From: Thelephora terrestris
Lineage: Eukaryota > Basidiomycota > Agaricomycetes > Thelephorales > Thelephoraceae
Reading direction: 5' to 3'
NCBI GenBank assembly: GCA_015956445.1
Contig: WIUZ02000021.1
Span: 558,001-622,000, forward strand
DNA length: 64,000 nt
The notes under the pieces are model-generated. The model ran no database searches, was not told where the DNA came from, and saw only the letters and a list, made by a program, of their open reading frames with translations. The position numbers and the translations under genes are program-made. Below, piece by piece: positions 23,301 to 32,400 of the stretch (position 1 is its first letter; each line of letters opens with the position of its first letter).

Positions 23301-24388
23301 TGAGTAACCTCAGAGAGGATCCCGCGAGGGATGGGGCCTTGTCTGAGTACCCAGGGCGTGTGCGCGATGTGCGGGATCTCGATGGGGGCGAAGTACTTGG
23401 GATCAAATGTCCCTCTCTCGTCGTCAGTCCATGCGAATGCCGTGTGATGGGTGCTAACGATCCACTCCGCGAGCTTCACTTCTTCTGGTAGCAGAAGTCC
23501 TTTGCCAAGCGCCATTTGCTTCCGGCGTTCGGGAGTGAAGCGGGGGACGGGGGCGTATTCGGGAGGGTGCGTAGGCAAGGGAGGCATGTCGGCAAGGGGG
23601 TTGGGATGGTCGTGCCGAATGATCCGAAAGTTCTCTGGCAGGGTGGTGGCGACGGGTCGAGTCTTGTTCGCTACTTTCTTGTACAGGAACGTGGATCCAC
23701 CGAAGGTTTCGCTAGCGAGCGGGATCTGGGAGTAGAGCTCCGATAACCACATGCTGGCTGCTCGTGCGGGAGTAAGAGGGTCGAGAGGGGGAGATGGTAA
23801 CTCTTCGCGAAGGGCTGCAAACTCTGTCGAAAGGTCGCGACGGGCGGGAGCGTTACCCATCGCGAGGAAGAGATGTTCTAGGCGTTCTGACGAAGTTCCT
23901 GCCACTTCGAGAGGTGGGTAACCGTCCTGGGTGCCTGCGTTGTTTTGGGGCGGTCCTTCCGTCACACTCGATCTGAGAGCTCTGTAGACCTCTAATGCCA
24001 GGTGGCGGGTGAGAGCTGGTGTCGATGAGGTGGTCGCGACGTCGGGAGGATCGGGGATATCGAGAGTGGAGCGATCCGGTGGGGTCTCAGGATGGCCATC
24101 TATAGAATCGTATCCTATGAAGAAAGAGGAGAAAGGGGTGGGGGCAGCATAGTAGGATGATATGGGGAAAGGAGCAGAGGAGAGAAAAGGAGAAAGGACG
24201 GAGGAAATCGAGACAAGAGGAGGTGGGAGAGGAGACATAGGTGAAACTGACGCAAGTTCTGGTAGAGGGGACCGGGACAGGGAGGTATCATAGGGTATCC
24301 GATGTTTTGCGGCCTGCAGCTTGGCGTGCACTGCAGACACTGGGAGTCGGTTGGGTCGGGACGCGGGAGTAGGTTCAGACGGCTCCAC
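20351..24388 (-). CDS. pol: Ty3/Gypsy pol frame: reverse transcriptase, RNase H, integrase
   Basis: 1345 codons on the minus strand. RT motifs: FCVYKKDGKSLRLVHSLEPL, LPMGWTNSPAVLQ and the catalytic box FADD in place of YVDD. RNase H follows (AVDSCMNGVGFIL, then TVEMDAKFIKGML). The integrase has an HHCC zinc domain (HDNLGHKG ... CHECQLRQ) and the DDE core (IDTFLMP, VTDNGSSY, ANGIVE). The tail has LVLVRNSRIE and a GPYVVIRK beta segment without a chromodomain. The first 200 residues are Pro/Ser-rich. Confidence 0.93.
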   Translation of the reverse strand: MEPSEPTPASRPNRLPVSAVHAKLQAAKHRIPYDTSLSRSPLPELASVSPMSPLPPPLVSISSVLSPFLSSAPFPISSYYAAPTPFSSFFIGYDSIDGHPETPPDRSTLDIPDPPDVATTSSTPALTRHLALEVYRALRSSVTEGPPQNNAGTQDGYPPLEVAGTSSERLEHLFLAMGNAPARRDLSTEFAALREELPSPPLDPLTPARAASMWLSELYSQIPLASETFGGSTFLYKKVANKTRPVATTLPENFRIIRHDHPNPLADMPPLPTHPPEYAPVPRFTPERRKQMALGKGLLLPEEVKLAEWIVSTHHTAFAWTDDERGTFDPKYFAPIEIPHIAHTPWVLRQGPIPRGILSEVTQIIENKWQSGVYEPSSSSYNSRWFCVYKKDGKSLRLVHSLEPLNAVTIKNAAMPPYTDVVAEDFAGRSIYTTLDLYVSFDQRQLHPDSRDMTTFNTPLGAFRLTVLPMGWTNSPAVLQGDVSHILRPEIPHWTQPFADDVPIKGPKSRYELPDGTYETIPENPGIRRFVWEHFQAVHRIIQRVKSYGATFSGKKAFIGVPQADILGHICTYEGRIADPSRIQAIQDWPVPTNVSEVRAFLGTCGVLRIFIKNYTLVARPLIQLTRKDEPFEIGPPQLAAIENLKAAIVNSPALRPIDYESQRPVILAVDSCMNGVGFILLQVGEDGKRYPSRFGSITFNDRKSRYSQAKLELFGLFRALKQTQIYTIGVKKLTVEMDAKFIKGMLNNPTLHPNDAVNRWISAILLFDFELVHVPADKHTGADGLSRRPRAPEDPPPDDPDELEEWIDLGAGFFLEVNTPRSPLDPAPSILFAIEPEPALHASSPSPRPSPEPPDDSAAPSRSSSPDSETGVAIPQSPKGLRREERLVVIQKFLSDLERPPDLSDHDYRQFIRQATDYFLVGNKLFRKNRKGSPQLVPPPSDRLRLIRFAHDNLGHKGAFATTANLLLRFWWPCLSENVRWYVKTCHECQLRQTEYFYIPPTVPTVPGLFWKAHIDTFLMPRTGSYRYVIHARDALTSYPEARATTSESAKVIADFIFQDLLCRWGGIAEIVTDNGSSYIAALDILASRYGIRHIRISGYNSRANGIVESKHFDVREAVMKTCHGNESKWREVLPQVFWAERVTVRKATGFSPYYMVHGVHPILPFDILEATYLVPAQDFGISTEELIAIRARQLAKREEDIEKMQETVTASRIKNLERFEKRHGSQIVDFDFKPGSLVLVRNSRIEESLNRKTKPRYNGPYVVIRKKAGPSYIVAELDGAQSQLRVAGFRLIPYLARTETRDPSFATLPDDEDSTSEDPEDVHFFDSLDPAVGSYREVPSPSF

Positions 24389-24456
24389 GAAGATGTGGGG
24401 CTCTTTGCGCGAGAGCGGGGGAGGTTGGGGCTCTGTCGCGACCGTAGTGCCGTCTG

Positions 24457-25230
24457 CTAATGAAAATTTACCGCTTCCTCGGGATTTGGTCGAGGAGACT
24501 TGCGGATTCGGGGCTGCGTCGCGAACACGTAGAGCTTTCCCGTTTTCGGATCTTTGACGCGGATCTCGTGCTTCCCTCCTGCGCTGCTGACTTCGGAGCA
24601 GCTGATGACATCGAAGAAAGGTCGTCCTAAAAGAACCTCGAAAGGCGCTTCTTCGACGACCTGGATCTGGAGATAGATAGTGATGGGACCGAGCTGAACT
24701 GGGTGGTCTTCAATAAGGCCTAGCGTCATGGTGGTGCTTGCGTTCGCCGACTCCATTGGCATAGCGCGACTCGCGACGATGGGTGCTTGCAATCGGGACC
24801 AGACATCCTTTCTCATCACCACGACCTGAGCACCTCCGTCGAGAATGCACTCGGGTTCGACACCCGGCCCAAACGTCGGGTGGATGACGCGAAGGGGAAG
24901 GGAGGAGGCTGCTGCGGAGGATGAGGAGTCGTACTTCACGAGGTCCAAGAAGACTGAGGGGGGTTCTGCATCGAAACATCCAGCTAGGTAAGCATCCACT
25001 TCATCGACTTCTACCGTGTTGGCCGAGATCTTCTTGCTGGTGACAATCTCCCTGACGTGCTTTCGAAGGTCGGGAGCGACGGCCAGAAGTTCGCGAGCGC
25101 TGAGGTTGACCTTGGAGTCGAGCACACGATGGACTATGTCGCTTGTCTTCACGTTGTGTTCGACTGGGGCCTGGAAGCGATACTTGGAGTCGTCTGGAGG
25201 TGGTCTAGGTGGATAGGAGACTGGTCGCAT
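24457..25230 (-). CDS. Ty3/Gypsy aspartic protease frame
   Basis: 257 codons, in a different frame from both gag and pol, overlapping the end of gag by 82 bases. The retropepsin-like core is CILDGGAQVVVMRKDVW, with DGG where D-S/T-G is usual, and a later VLLGRPFFDV segment. The variant DxG motif is common in basidiomycete Ty3 elements as I remember them. Confidence 0.82.
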   Translation of the reverse strand: MRPVSYPPRPPPDDSKYRFQAPVEHNVKTSDIVHRVLDSKVNLSARELLAVAPDLRKHVREIVTSKKISANTVEVDEVDAYLAGCFDAEPPSVFLDLVKYDSSSSAAASSLPLRVIHPTFGPGVEPECILDGGAQVVVMRKDVWSRLQAPIVASRAMPMESANASTTMTLGLIEDHPVQLGPITIYLQIQVVEEAPFEVLLGRPFFDVISCSEVSSAGGKHEIRVKDPKTGKLYVFATQPRIRKSPRPNPEEAVNFH

Positions 25231-26936
25231 CGGTCCTTGGGGGCGCTGTGTCTGGCGATCTCCCGCTCGAGCTCCAGGCTTTCCGGAGGTGTTGGCGGGG
25301 TTCGTCTGGGTCTGGGTAGGAGCAGGAGTGGGCTTGGACGGTCCCGACTCGCGACTGGCTGGGGTAGGGCCCGTAGGGGCAGGTGGTAATCGTCCATCCC
25401 TTCGGGGTGGGCCCGTCCTTCTCGCGATCTCGACACCGTCAAACCTGACTTCTTGGGGCCAGTCTGCAGGGCGTAGATCTGGGCGTTGCGAATGGAGTCG
25501 AGCTGGGCTTGCATCAGTTCGACTTGTTCTAGTGTCTCGTCGTCGTACTTGGAGAGGGGGTTAGGAGCGTAGCGGTTCTCGACGGGAGTGTGTGGTATGC
25601 TGGTAGTCGCGTAGTCCTCTTGGTCGGGATCGCATTCCTCCTCGAAGAGGTCGTACTGTTCGTCGGGATGGGCGTAATACTCTTCGGCAGGGGGGTCTAT
25701 GTCTATGGTGAACACACACTCGTCTGGGCCTTCTAAGAAGTTGGTTGCAAAGGCGTCGCGACCTTGTCCTTCGTCGAGGCCCTCTGATGTCCAGTAGTTG
25801 TCGATACGTTCGCGAAGGTTCTTGCCAGGGATGTTGCGTGGAGGGTAGCGGCCATCGGGCAAGGATAGCTTCCCGTAGCCGTTCTTGATGACTTTCCCTT
25901 GTACGAGGTAGTCCGCTGCGATGGGGCAGTCGCGAACGAAGTGGTCATGGGCGCTACAGAACACGCAGTTCTGGGTGTACTGCTCTGGGTTTAGGGTGTT
26001 CCACCGGGGGACGTTTTGAAATACTCCTCCCGGAGTAGTCTGGGAAGTAGCGGGACGAGGGAGGCGTGGTGGAGGGGCAGAAGGAGGGGGCCCACGGCGA
26101 GGCTGTACGTTCGCGGTGAAGACCCGAGTCAGGTTTGACATTGCCTGGATGAGCTCGCTGACGCTCCCCTGCTCTGCGGGCTCCGTCTTCGGGATGACGG
26201 CTCGAGAGTCGGGGTTGTCGTCGGGAGCGCGTGCGTTAAGGACGAACAACGCAGCCTCGTGGACATCAGAGAACTGGTAACCGTCGTCGGGAAGGACGTC
26301 AGGCTTCTTGATCGACAGTCGATGCAGGATTCGTGCGCGGATAGGCTGGGGGAATCCCCTGAGATAGGCGGCATCACGCTCCCGAGCGGTGTAGCGTCCC
26401 TTCGCAATGAGGTACGCGGAATAGGTAAGGAAGGACCGGTGGTAGTCGCCGAGGTCTTCGCGACTCATGTCCCGGTACCCGCGAGTGCGTTCCAGGAGGG
26501 TATCCAGGTCTCGAGTGGTCCAGCGGCGATCCGCTTGGAGGTGGGAGTACAGATGTCTAACTTCGATCTTGAACTGAGCCCAAGTGGCGGGAGTGTGAGC
26601 GAGGACGTCCGGGTGCAAGCAGGGAACGTGCTCCCAGGATTCAGCTGCACGACCGGCGTAACGCTGAGCCCAGTCAATCATCTGTGCGTCGTCTAGACCT
26701 GCGCGCTTGGCTACCTCCTCGAGCTCGTCAAAGAAGGTCTTGAAGCCTTGCTCAGTATCGGAGGCAAACCGGGGAGCCTCGCGACTGTGCGTCAGGGGCA
26801 TGTTGGCCGTCATTGCTGGATAAGATACGGGTGGGCGGGTGGGAAAAGTTGGTGTCGTTATCGGGAGGGCCTGCGCGAGTCGCGACGGGGAGTCTGGGGG
26901 AGTGGGCGATCGCGACGGCGGAACGGTGCCTGGCAA
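25149..26936 (-). CDS. gag: Ty3/Gypsy gag frame
   Basis: 595 codons. The capsid-like helical part spans about residues 60-230 (AGRAAESWEHVP, WAQFKIEVRHLYSHL, YLRGFPQPIRARIL), with a CCHC zinc knuckle CVFCSAHDHFVRDC about residue 325, the usual nucleocapsid signature. The N-terminus is Pro/Thr-rich. Confidence 0.88.
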   Translation of the reverse strand: MPGTVPPSRSPTPPDSPSRLAQALPITTPTFPTRPPVSYPAMTANMPLTHSREAPRFASDTEQGFKTFFDELEEVAKRAGLDDAQMIDWAQRYAGRAAESWEHVPCLHPDVLAHTPATWAQFKIEVRHLYSHLQADRRWTTRDLDTLLERTRGYRDMSREDLGDYHRSFLTYSAYLIAKGRYTARERDAAYLRGFPQPIRARILHRLSIKKPDVLPDDGYQFSDVHEAALFVLNARAPDDNPDSRAVIPKTEPAEQGSVSELIQAMSNLTRVFTANVQPRRGPPPSAPPPRLPRPATSQTTPGGVFQNVPRWNTLNPEQYTQNCVFCSAHDHFVRDCPIAADYLVQGKVIKNGYGKLSLPDGRYPPRNIPGKNLRERIDNYWTSEGLDEGQGRDAFATNFLEGPDECVFTIDIDPPAEEYYAHPDEQYDLFEEECDPDQEDYATTSIPHTPVENRYAPNPLSKYDDETLEQVELMQAQLDSIRNAQIYALQTGPKKSGLTVSRSREGRAHPEGMDDYHLPLRALPQPVASRDRPSPLLLLPRPRRTPPTPPESLELEREIARHSAPKDRCDQSPIHLDHLQTTPSIASRPQSNTT

Positions 26937-27264
26937 GTCGGTGGGTGAAGATAGTGGGGTACGGAAGAAGGTCTCGTCTTGTTCGGGATGCGGGAGAGGG
27001 TTGTTCGATGAGGAAGCGATCTGCCGGGCTACGATGGCGGAAACGACGTTGTCGAGTAGAGAGAGAGTTTGGCGAGTGTCGAGAATAGCCTGTCGGGCTT
27101 CCCGAACGTCTTGGTTAATCTCGGCTGGGGCTTGCAGAGCCAGGAGCCGAGCGCGAGATCGCGTCTGAGGGGGGGAGAAATCTAGCGGGATAACCTTCTG
27201 CGCACGACCTCGTCCGCGGGGTGGAATGGCTGATAGCTTCTAGCCAGAAGTGACCTCTGAACCG

Positions 27265-27282
27265 GTCTCGGCGTGGGTTCCA
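27265..27282 (-). other. Primer binding site of the Ty3/Gypsy element
   Basis: Three bases inside the 5' LTR, the minus strand reads TGGAACCCACGCCGAGAC. Starting with TGG it would pair with a tRNA ending in CCA; I cannot name the tRNA without searching. Confidence 0.6.
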
Positions 27283-27285
27283 AAA

Positions 27286-28289
27286 TGAACTGCTACTATC
27301 CGGGTGGAGTCGGGACACGACCAGAATAGCAGAAGTGGGGGTGAGGGGTCACCGGTTGTGCAGAGGTCGGGAAGGGGAGAGAAGCTAGACAGAGGAGAGG
27401 GAACCACGGTAGGTCGCGACGTTGTCGGGACGAGAAGGGAGAACTCCGTACTAGCAAACTCCTGCTAGACGATGACGATGGGCTAAGGGGCTAGTGGGCG
27501 ATGGGCTAGTAGGCTAGGGGTCTATTGGAACTATGGGGCTAGTGGGATCGATGTCAGAGCGAGGAGCTGGAGGTTTTCGATGATCAGGTCGTTCAAGCAG
27601 AAGGGAGAAGAGGTGTGAAGAGGCCCAGGGGTTTCTTGGTCGTTCAACTAGCTAGTACAGGGTATTTATAGGTAAAGACAGTGCGATCTACGCGAAAGAG
27701 ATGGGAAAAGTAGCGAACAAATGGAGAAACGGTGGGAGAATAAGAACAGGTAGATAGAAGGGGATAAACGAGAGTCCGATGCAGGGTAGGGAGACAAACG
27801 GTTCATCGGGAGGCCGGAACGAGGCTGGGACAGGTCTTACCGAGAGGATGGAGCGATCGTGAGAAACAGGACCGAAAGGGGAAGTCTACGGGTTCGAGAT
27901 CAAAAGATCGTAACCGGGCGGGAGAGCGGGAGCAGTCGAAGATGATTGGCGAGCGAGAGGGAACGAGTCGACACGTGTATAGACTGAAGGGAACCGGACC
28001 GAGGGAGGGGACACGTCATCTCGGCGAGATAAGGGATCGGGAGACATCGGCCGATCGCAACATCACGTGCCGTTCGGGGAGGACGGCCACGGAGGCATAA
28101 ACAGCGTGCGATGACGCGCGTCGAAGGGATCGCGGGAACGGCTCGATGATCGGGACGTCAAGTGGGCGTGACCCTCCTGTGACCGATCGAGGGGTCGTCG
28201 GCTCGCGTAGTCAGTAGCTAGCGGGGTAGGGAGGTAGGGACTGGGGACTAGCACTAGATTCGACGGTCGCGCGAATAGACAGCGGGTCA
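27286..28289 (-). repeat. 5' LTR of the Ty3/Gypsy element
   Basis: 1004 bp, matching 15204-16207 apart from one base that I noticed. Confidence 0.93.
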
Positions 28290-28706
28290 CCGTGCGCTTC
28301 CGTGACCGGTCGGACGGATGGTGGAAGCACGACGGTCAGATCGCCTCAGGAGTCCCACAATCTGACGACATCCGGTCCGAGGCGGAACTTCTCACAAACG
28401 GCATGCGTTTTGCCTGCACATTTATTTATCGTCACAATGACAATTGAATCCTGGTCCGTGTTTTCTCTCCCGCTTCAGTGCTGATCTACCCTCGTTACCC
28501 TCTCCCTTGTTGTTGATCTTCACTCACGGCCACTTACCCCGTGTATCATTACCAACGAAAACCCCCCTGCCACATGCTATAGTAGTTAGCCTGTAAACTC
28601 CGCACACTGTAGTTGTCGTGTCTCATATGTGGAATTTATTAACTCGAGCGCGCCTCGGAGGAGCCTTCCCCTGCGGCAAACAAGTGTAAACAAATTACGA
28701 TCAAAC

Positions 28707-28728
28707 TTGGTGGGGCTGCCCATCCCCA
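28707..28728 (-). repeat. Right terminal inverted repeat of the DNA transposon
   Basis: Reverse complement of this end begins TGGGGATGGGCAGCCCCACC, matching the left end at 9365. The 7-bp duplicate GTTCGCG follows at 28729. Confidence 0.82.
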
Positions 28729-28735
28729 GTTCGCG

Positions 28736-28893
28736 TCCACAGTCTCGATCCCGTGACCGCTCTGAAATCCCAGGCACTCAGACAGGGGGGGGGGGCGAGA
28801 AAAGAGTTAGCACAAGGATACAAAGATGGAAGCAGCACGAGGGGAGGACCGCCATCCAAGGAGAAGATGGAGAAGGTTGAGGAAGAGGTCGAT
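28736..28893 (+). pseudogene. Relic copy of J-protein exon 4, right part
   Basis: Continues the relic interrupted at 9364. AGTCTCGATCCCGTGACCGC, then CAGGCACTCAGACA, and GAGAAGATGGAGAAGGTTGA correspond to about 2095-2310 of the parent gene, with deletions and a G-run. Homology ends near 28893, only 18 bases before the tRNA. Confidence 0.75.
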
Positions 28894-28910
28894 CTGTCGG
28901 CGGAAAAAGA

Positions 28911-28992
28911 GGTCCTACCCGGGATCGAACCGGGGTTACGGGAAATTGATCGAAGTCAGAATCCCGTGTGATAGCCGCTACACTATAGAACC
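28911..28992 (-). tRNA. tRNA-Gln (anticodon CTG), with short intron
   Basis: Minus strand, 82 nt. The acceptor stem GGTTCTA pairs with TAGGACC. The D-arm TAGTGTAGCGGCTATCAC matches the form usual in fungal tRNA-Gln. The anticodon stem is CGGGA/TCCCG with CTG at 28959-28957. An 11-nt intron (CTTCGATCAAT) fits the standard place just after the anticodon-flanking A. The T-arm is CCCGG TTCGATC CCGGG. The D-arm also resembles tRNA-Glu, but the CTG loop assigns Gln. Confidence 0.85.
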
Positions 28993-29495
28993 CTTGCTGG
29001 GAGAGTTGAAAATTACGGTCATGATCATTTTTCTTCCCGATACACCTTTGTCAGAGGCAGGGCGGACACAGTTTTGGTGGTGATTTATTGCGTCAGGGAA
29101 TGGTGGGAGTAGCGGTGCACATTGTTATTCCGGTACCGACCCCTCTGAGGGGAACATCTGCATGTCGGAGAAGAAGCAAACGCCGACTGTGACACCCGCG
29201 AGTTAGTGTACCGAGGTCCGAGGATGTTGATGAATACCTATTTAGCCCGTTTGACAAGTACGACACAGGGGATGGTTTGGAGAGATTAACCGGTGCCATG
29301 GAGGGTGGTGAGGAAGCAGCTGCTTGGTGGCTGTGCAGTGTGGCTCGGGAGGTAGAAGTGATCAGCCTTGGGCCGAACTACTTGAACCCCCTCTCGGTTG
29401 GTCGCCAGTTCGCTCCGTGGCAGGACTCCAATCTATTTCCACTCCATTACGACTTTCTTCTTCACGATCCACTCTCCTTTCTTCACGACCAACTC
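28993..29495. other. Intergenic, promoter side of the kelch gene
   Basis: No supported gene. The last 80 bases or so are C/T-rich (CTTTCTTC, CTCCTTTCTTC), typical of a fungal leader. Confidence 0.45.
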
Positions 29496-32400
29496 ATGTT
29501 TCCTTCAATATCCACCTCTATTCTCTTACTTCTCTCTTTATCTTCCCATTTCTGCGATACCTCTGCCCAGACACCTTCCACCCCAAGGTACGCGAGATCC
29601 TATCCAAAGAACTACCCTTATTCACGTCTCCTGTAGATGGGGTCAAGCACACGCTATCATCGAAGAGACCCTCTGGGTCTTTGGTGGAAAAACTGACCCC
29701 TACAACCAATTCTCTTACACCTCCGCCCCAAACACCAACGATCTCTTTAAACTCGACCTCCGCCAGTCGTTTGACCTCTCAAATCCTCCATGGGTCATCG
29801 AGGGCGGCTGCGGAAACAGCACCGGTTGTCAAGGTCCCCTCGTGGCATTCCACTCACTCTCGGCTTACGACCCCTCACATATGCTCTTGTTCGGTGGCCA
29901 ACCCGATCCGAACTCTAATATCGTCCTTCCCGACATACCCGATTCCGCATGGACCTTAAATGTGCAGGACAGCACTAGTCCTTCGTGGGTAGACGAACCG
30001 CAGGGCTGGGCGAGCGAACCATCCAGACGGATATATCACTCCGCCTCCTCTTCTGGCGGCAAGGTGTTTATCATCGGAGGCCAGAAGGCTGATGGTTCTC
30101 AAACCGCTATCAGCCAACACGAGAGCTTTGATTACAGTGTTCCAAGCTTCACCGCCTTGCCAACTTTGAACGCTCCCCCAGACATATACGGACACACCTC
30201 CCTCGTCCTGTGGAATGGTACTCTTCTCGTCTTTGGAGGCTACAGTCAATCTCAGGATACCTTGCTCTCGTTTTCTACCATCTGGACTTTGGATACTTGG
30301 GCCGACACTCTCACATGGTCTTTTGCCCGGATCGACAACACAACTTTACCCCTTGCGAGACGTAACTTTGCCGCCGTCGTACTGTCGGATGGCAGGATTC
30401 TGATACACGGTGGATCAGACGCTGTGCTACAGACGACCTATAGTGACGGCTGGATTTTGGACACAACCAAGGATCCTATGGTTTGGAGCCAAGTGGGTCC
30501 ACTCTCCACTTTGGGTCCAAGGAGGGATCATATGGCTGTAGCGATCGGCCCTGTCGTCATCTTTGGTTTCGGTGTGTCCCCTGTCAGATCGCTCTGACAC
30601 AGTTACTGAAAGCCAGCTGCAGGATATGGCTCGTCTGGCCCAGCATCTGCCCCGATAACTGTCTACGACCCATCAACAGGGACCTGGCCCTCAACCTACA
30701 CACCTCCCTCACCATCTTTCACACCAATCAACACCTTTGTTTCAACTCCGACGTCGCAACCGACTTCCAGAACGAACCCGCACAGTTCCACGACTAACCC
30801 CCTCGTCCCTACTACGAGCGGCAGCGGTATTGCGTCAACTAGTAATAGCTCACATATCGCCGCTATCGTCATTGGAGTCATCCTTGGCTCCCTCGCCCTC
30901 GTGGCGGTATCGATCGTCGTCGTGGTTGTCCGCAGGCGCCGCCGTCTCAGTAACGGTCGTTTCCACATGCTCGGCCCCTCCGAGGACGACGAAAATCCAC
31001 ACGTGGCAACCACAATCCCGGTGGCACAATCGACCACAGACCGTCACCGCTTCCCCATGTTTTTCTTCGGTATCACCGATCGTCGCAACTCACCTCAGCG
31101 ACGTGACATGCTTGCTGACGAAGACACGAGGCACTTCAACGATTATTCACACATTAGGGATGCGACTCATACAAGTTCGTTCATGGAGAAGCCAGCGTCT
31201 CTCGTGAGGGACTCATGGGCGTCACTCCGCTCTGTTGGTGCACTTCTCGGCGTCAACACTACGGGGTCCAGACGGGCGCCGAGTAGCGCTAGTTCATCGC
31301 AGAATTCCAGAAACAGTTCGATAAGGGAAAAGGATCCGTTCTCTGACCGAGCTGCTTTCGTTCCAACGCACGAAGGAATGGCTTCCCGACCTAAAGGCGG
31401 ATCGATAGGATCAGAGTGGTCCTTGCTCGCTTCACAGGCTCATCGTGACCTCGACCCATTCGAGGATTACGAGATCGACCACTATCGGGACGGTGACGCG
31501 GACGCCCATTCACTTAGGAGTGCCGAAGTGGAACTAGACCACACGCTGGACGATAACCCTCCGCAGTCCCTTTTGAGCCAGCATCATCCAGGAAGGAATA
31601 TTCATACGCTTTCCAATGTTACCGTGGGCGCTTTACCGACCGTCATGGAAGTGCCCTCGTACCGGGGCTCGGGGCCGTTCTCGGAATCGGACCCGTATCT
31701 GCGGAGTCCTTACAGCACCGGGGGCCGATCTCGAGGAGAGCTGTTGGTCGACGCAGCGGGTATCACTTCGACAAGTCTCAGTAACGGTAGTGGACACGAC
31801 CAACCCAGCCAACCTGGCTCGCCTACGCCAACGAAGGCCTCGTTTATGGACGCGAACCCCACGCATTACCAGCCGGTGAAGCGATCAGACAGCTGGTGGT
31901 CGAGGTTTACCAAAAACGCGTTCTTGGATCGACGGGCGAGCGACGCCAGTAGCCGTGGAACGGGAGGTGGACTGAACTATAGGACGAGGAGCGGGAGTTT
32001 CTCCGGGAAAACCTCCATGGGATCTCTCGTCGCGGACTTCAGAGATCCAAACCCGGCGCCGAAGCTTGTCGCGATCGAGGAGAACTCGCCAGAGTTGTTA
32101 CGGGACCCATCCAGACAAGCTAGTGGGGACTCCAAGAACAAGGGGGACGAAGACGCTCGGGGAACGAAGCTACGACGGGCTGTGACGACAGCTCATGAAC
32201 GGATATATTCCAGCACTGGACACGGAAAATCGATCTCGAGCTTGCAAACAACAAACACGGAAGCGCTCGAAAAGATTGACGGAATGGATATCGTTCAACG
32301 GGACGTCACCGAATCCTCTATGAACTCTTGGGGTGCGGTAGAGGGAGCTGTCTCGACGGAGTTTGGAGCGCGAAGACGCGACAACGATGGATCCGCGAAC

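Larger units (their letters stand above)
15204..28289 (-). mobile_element. Ty3/Gypsy LTR retroelement, 13.1 kb, looks whole and recent
   Basis: Two LTRs of 1004 bp each (15204-16207 and 27286-28289) differ at the one position I could find, so insertion is recent. TGAACTGC...GGGTCA ends are flanked by CCGT on both sides (15200-15203, 28290-28293). Sense is the minus strand, so the 5' LTR is the right-hand one. Reading leftwards from it: primer binding site, gag, protease, RT-RNaseH-integrase, then about 4 kb holding two plus-strand reading frames, then polypurine tract and 3' LTR. The order protease-RT-RH-integrase defines Ty3/Gypsy; no chromodomain is visible. The main frames look intact. It sits within the protease domain of the DNA transposon's gene. 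Confidence 0.92.
9837..28447 (+). pseudogene. Transposase-like protein fused to a USP-like cysteine protease; broken by insertions and one in-frame stop
   Basis: Parts in order: 9837-10521, 10572-12135, 12185-12311, (solo LTR), 13737-14040, 14090-15203, (Ty3 element), 28294-28447. Introns are about 50 nt. Phases agree throughout and amount to 1315 codons plus stop. Residues 1-120 are basic and coiled-coil-like. Candidate RNase-H-fold acidic residues are D235 (SGDGTSHKS), D429 (CAMHKDLNAMKAG) and E722 (NDLNEGALG). A basic KEKRAATDKRKKR segment follows, then an Asp/Glu-rich linker. The C-terminal domain resembles ubiquitin-specific proteases: C1041 in WSCSYDA, two CxxC pairs (CRSC, CPHC) as in a USP zinc finger, H1262 in GGNHFT and D1278 in WWKHDG. 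Codon 124 is TGA (10206-10208). The family, which I recall as repeated in agaricomycete genomes, is recognised from memory only. Confidence 0.72.
9365..28728 (+). mobile_element. TIR DNA transposon carrying a transposase-USP-like protease gene, interrupted by two nested retroelement insertions
   Basis: Left end TGGGGATGGGCA at 9365 and right end TGCCCATCCCCA at 28728 are inverted copies, perfect over 12 bases and recognisable over 22-23. GTTCGCG stands immediately outside both ends (9358-9364 and 28729-28735), a 7-bp target-site duplication. The flanks are two parts of one J-protein relic, which confirms the boundaries independently. Removing the two inner insertions and their 4-bp duplicates leaves about 4.85 kb. 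It carries one gene, on the plus strand. I cannot place it in a named superfamily: 7 bp does not match hAT (8), CACTA (2-3) or MULE (about 9). Confidence 0.85.
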
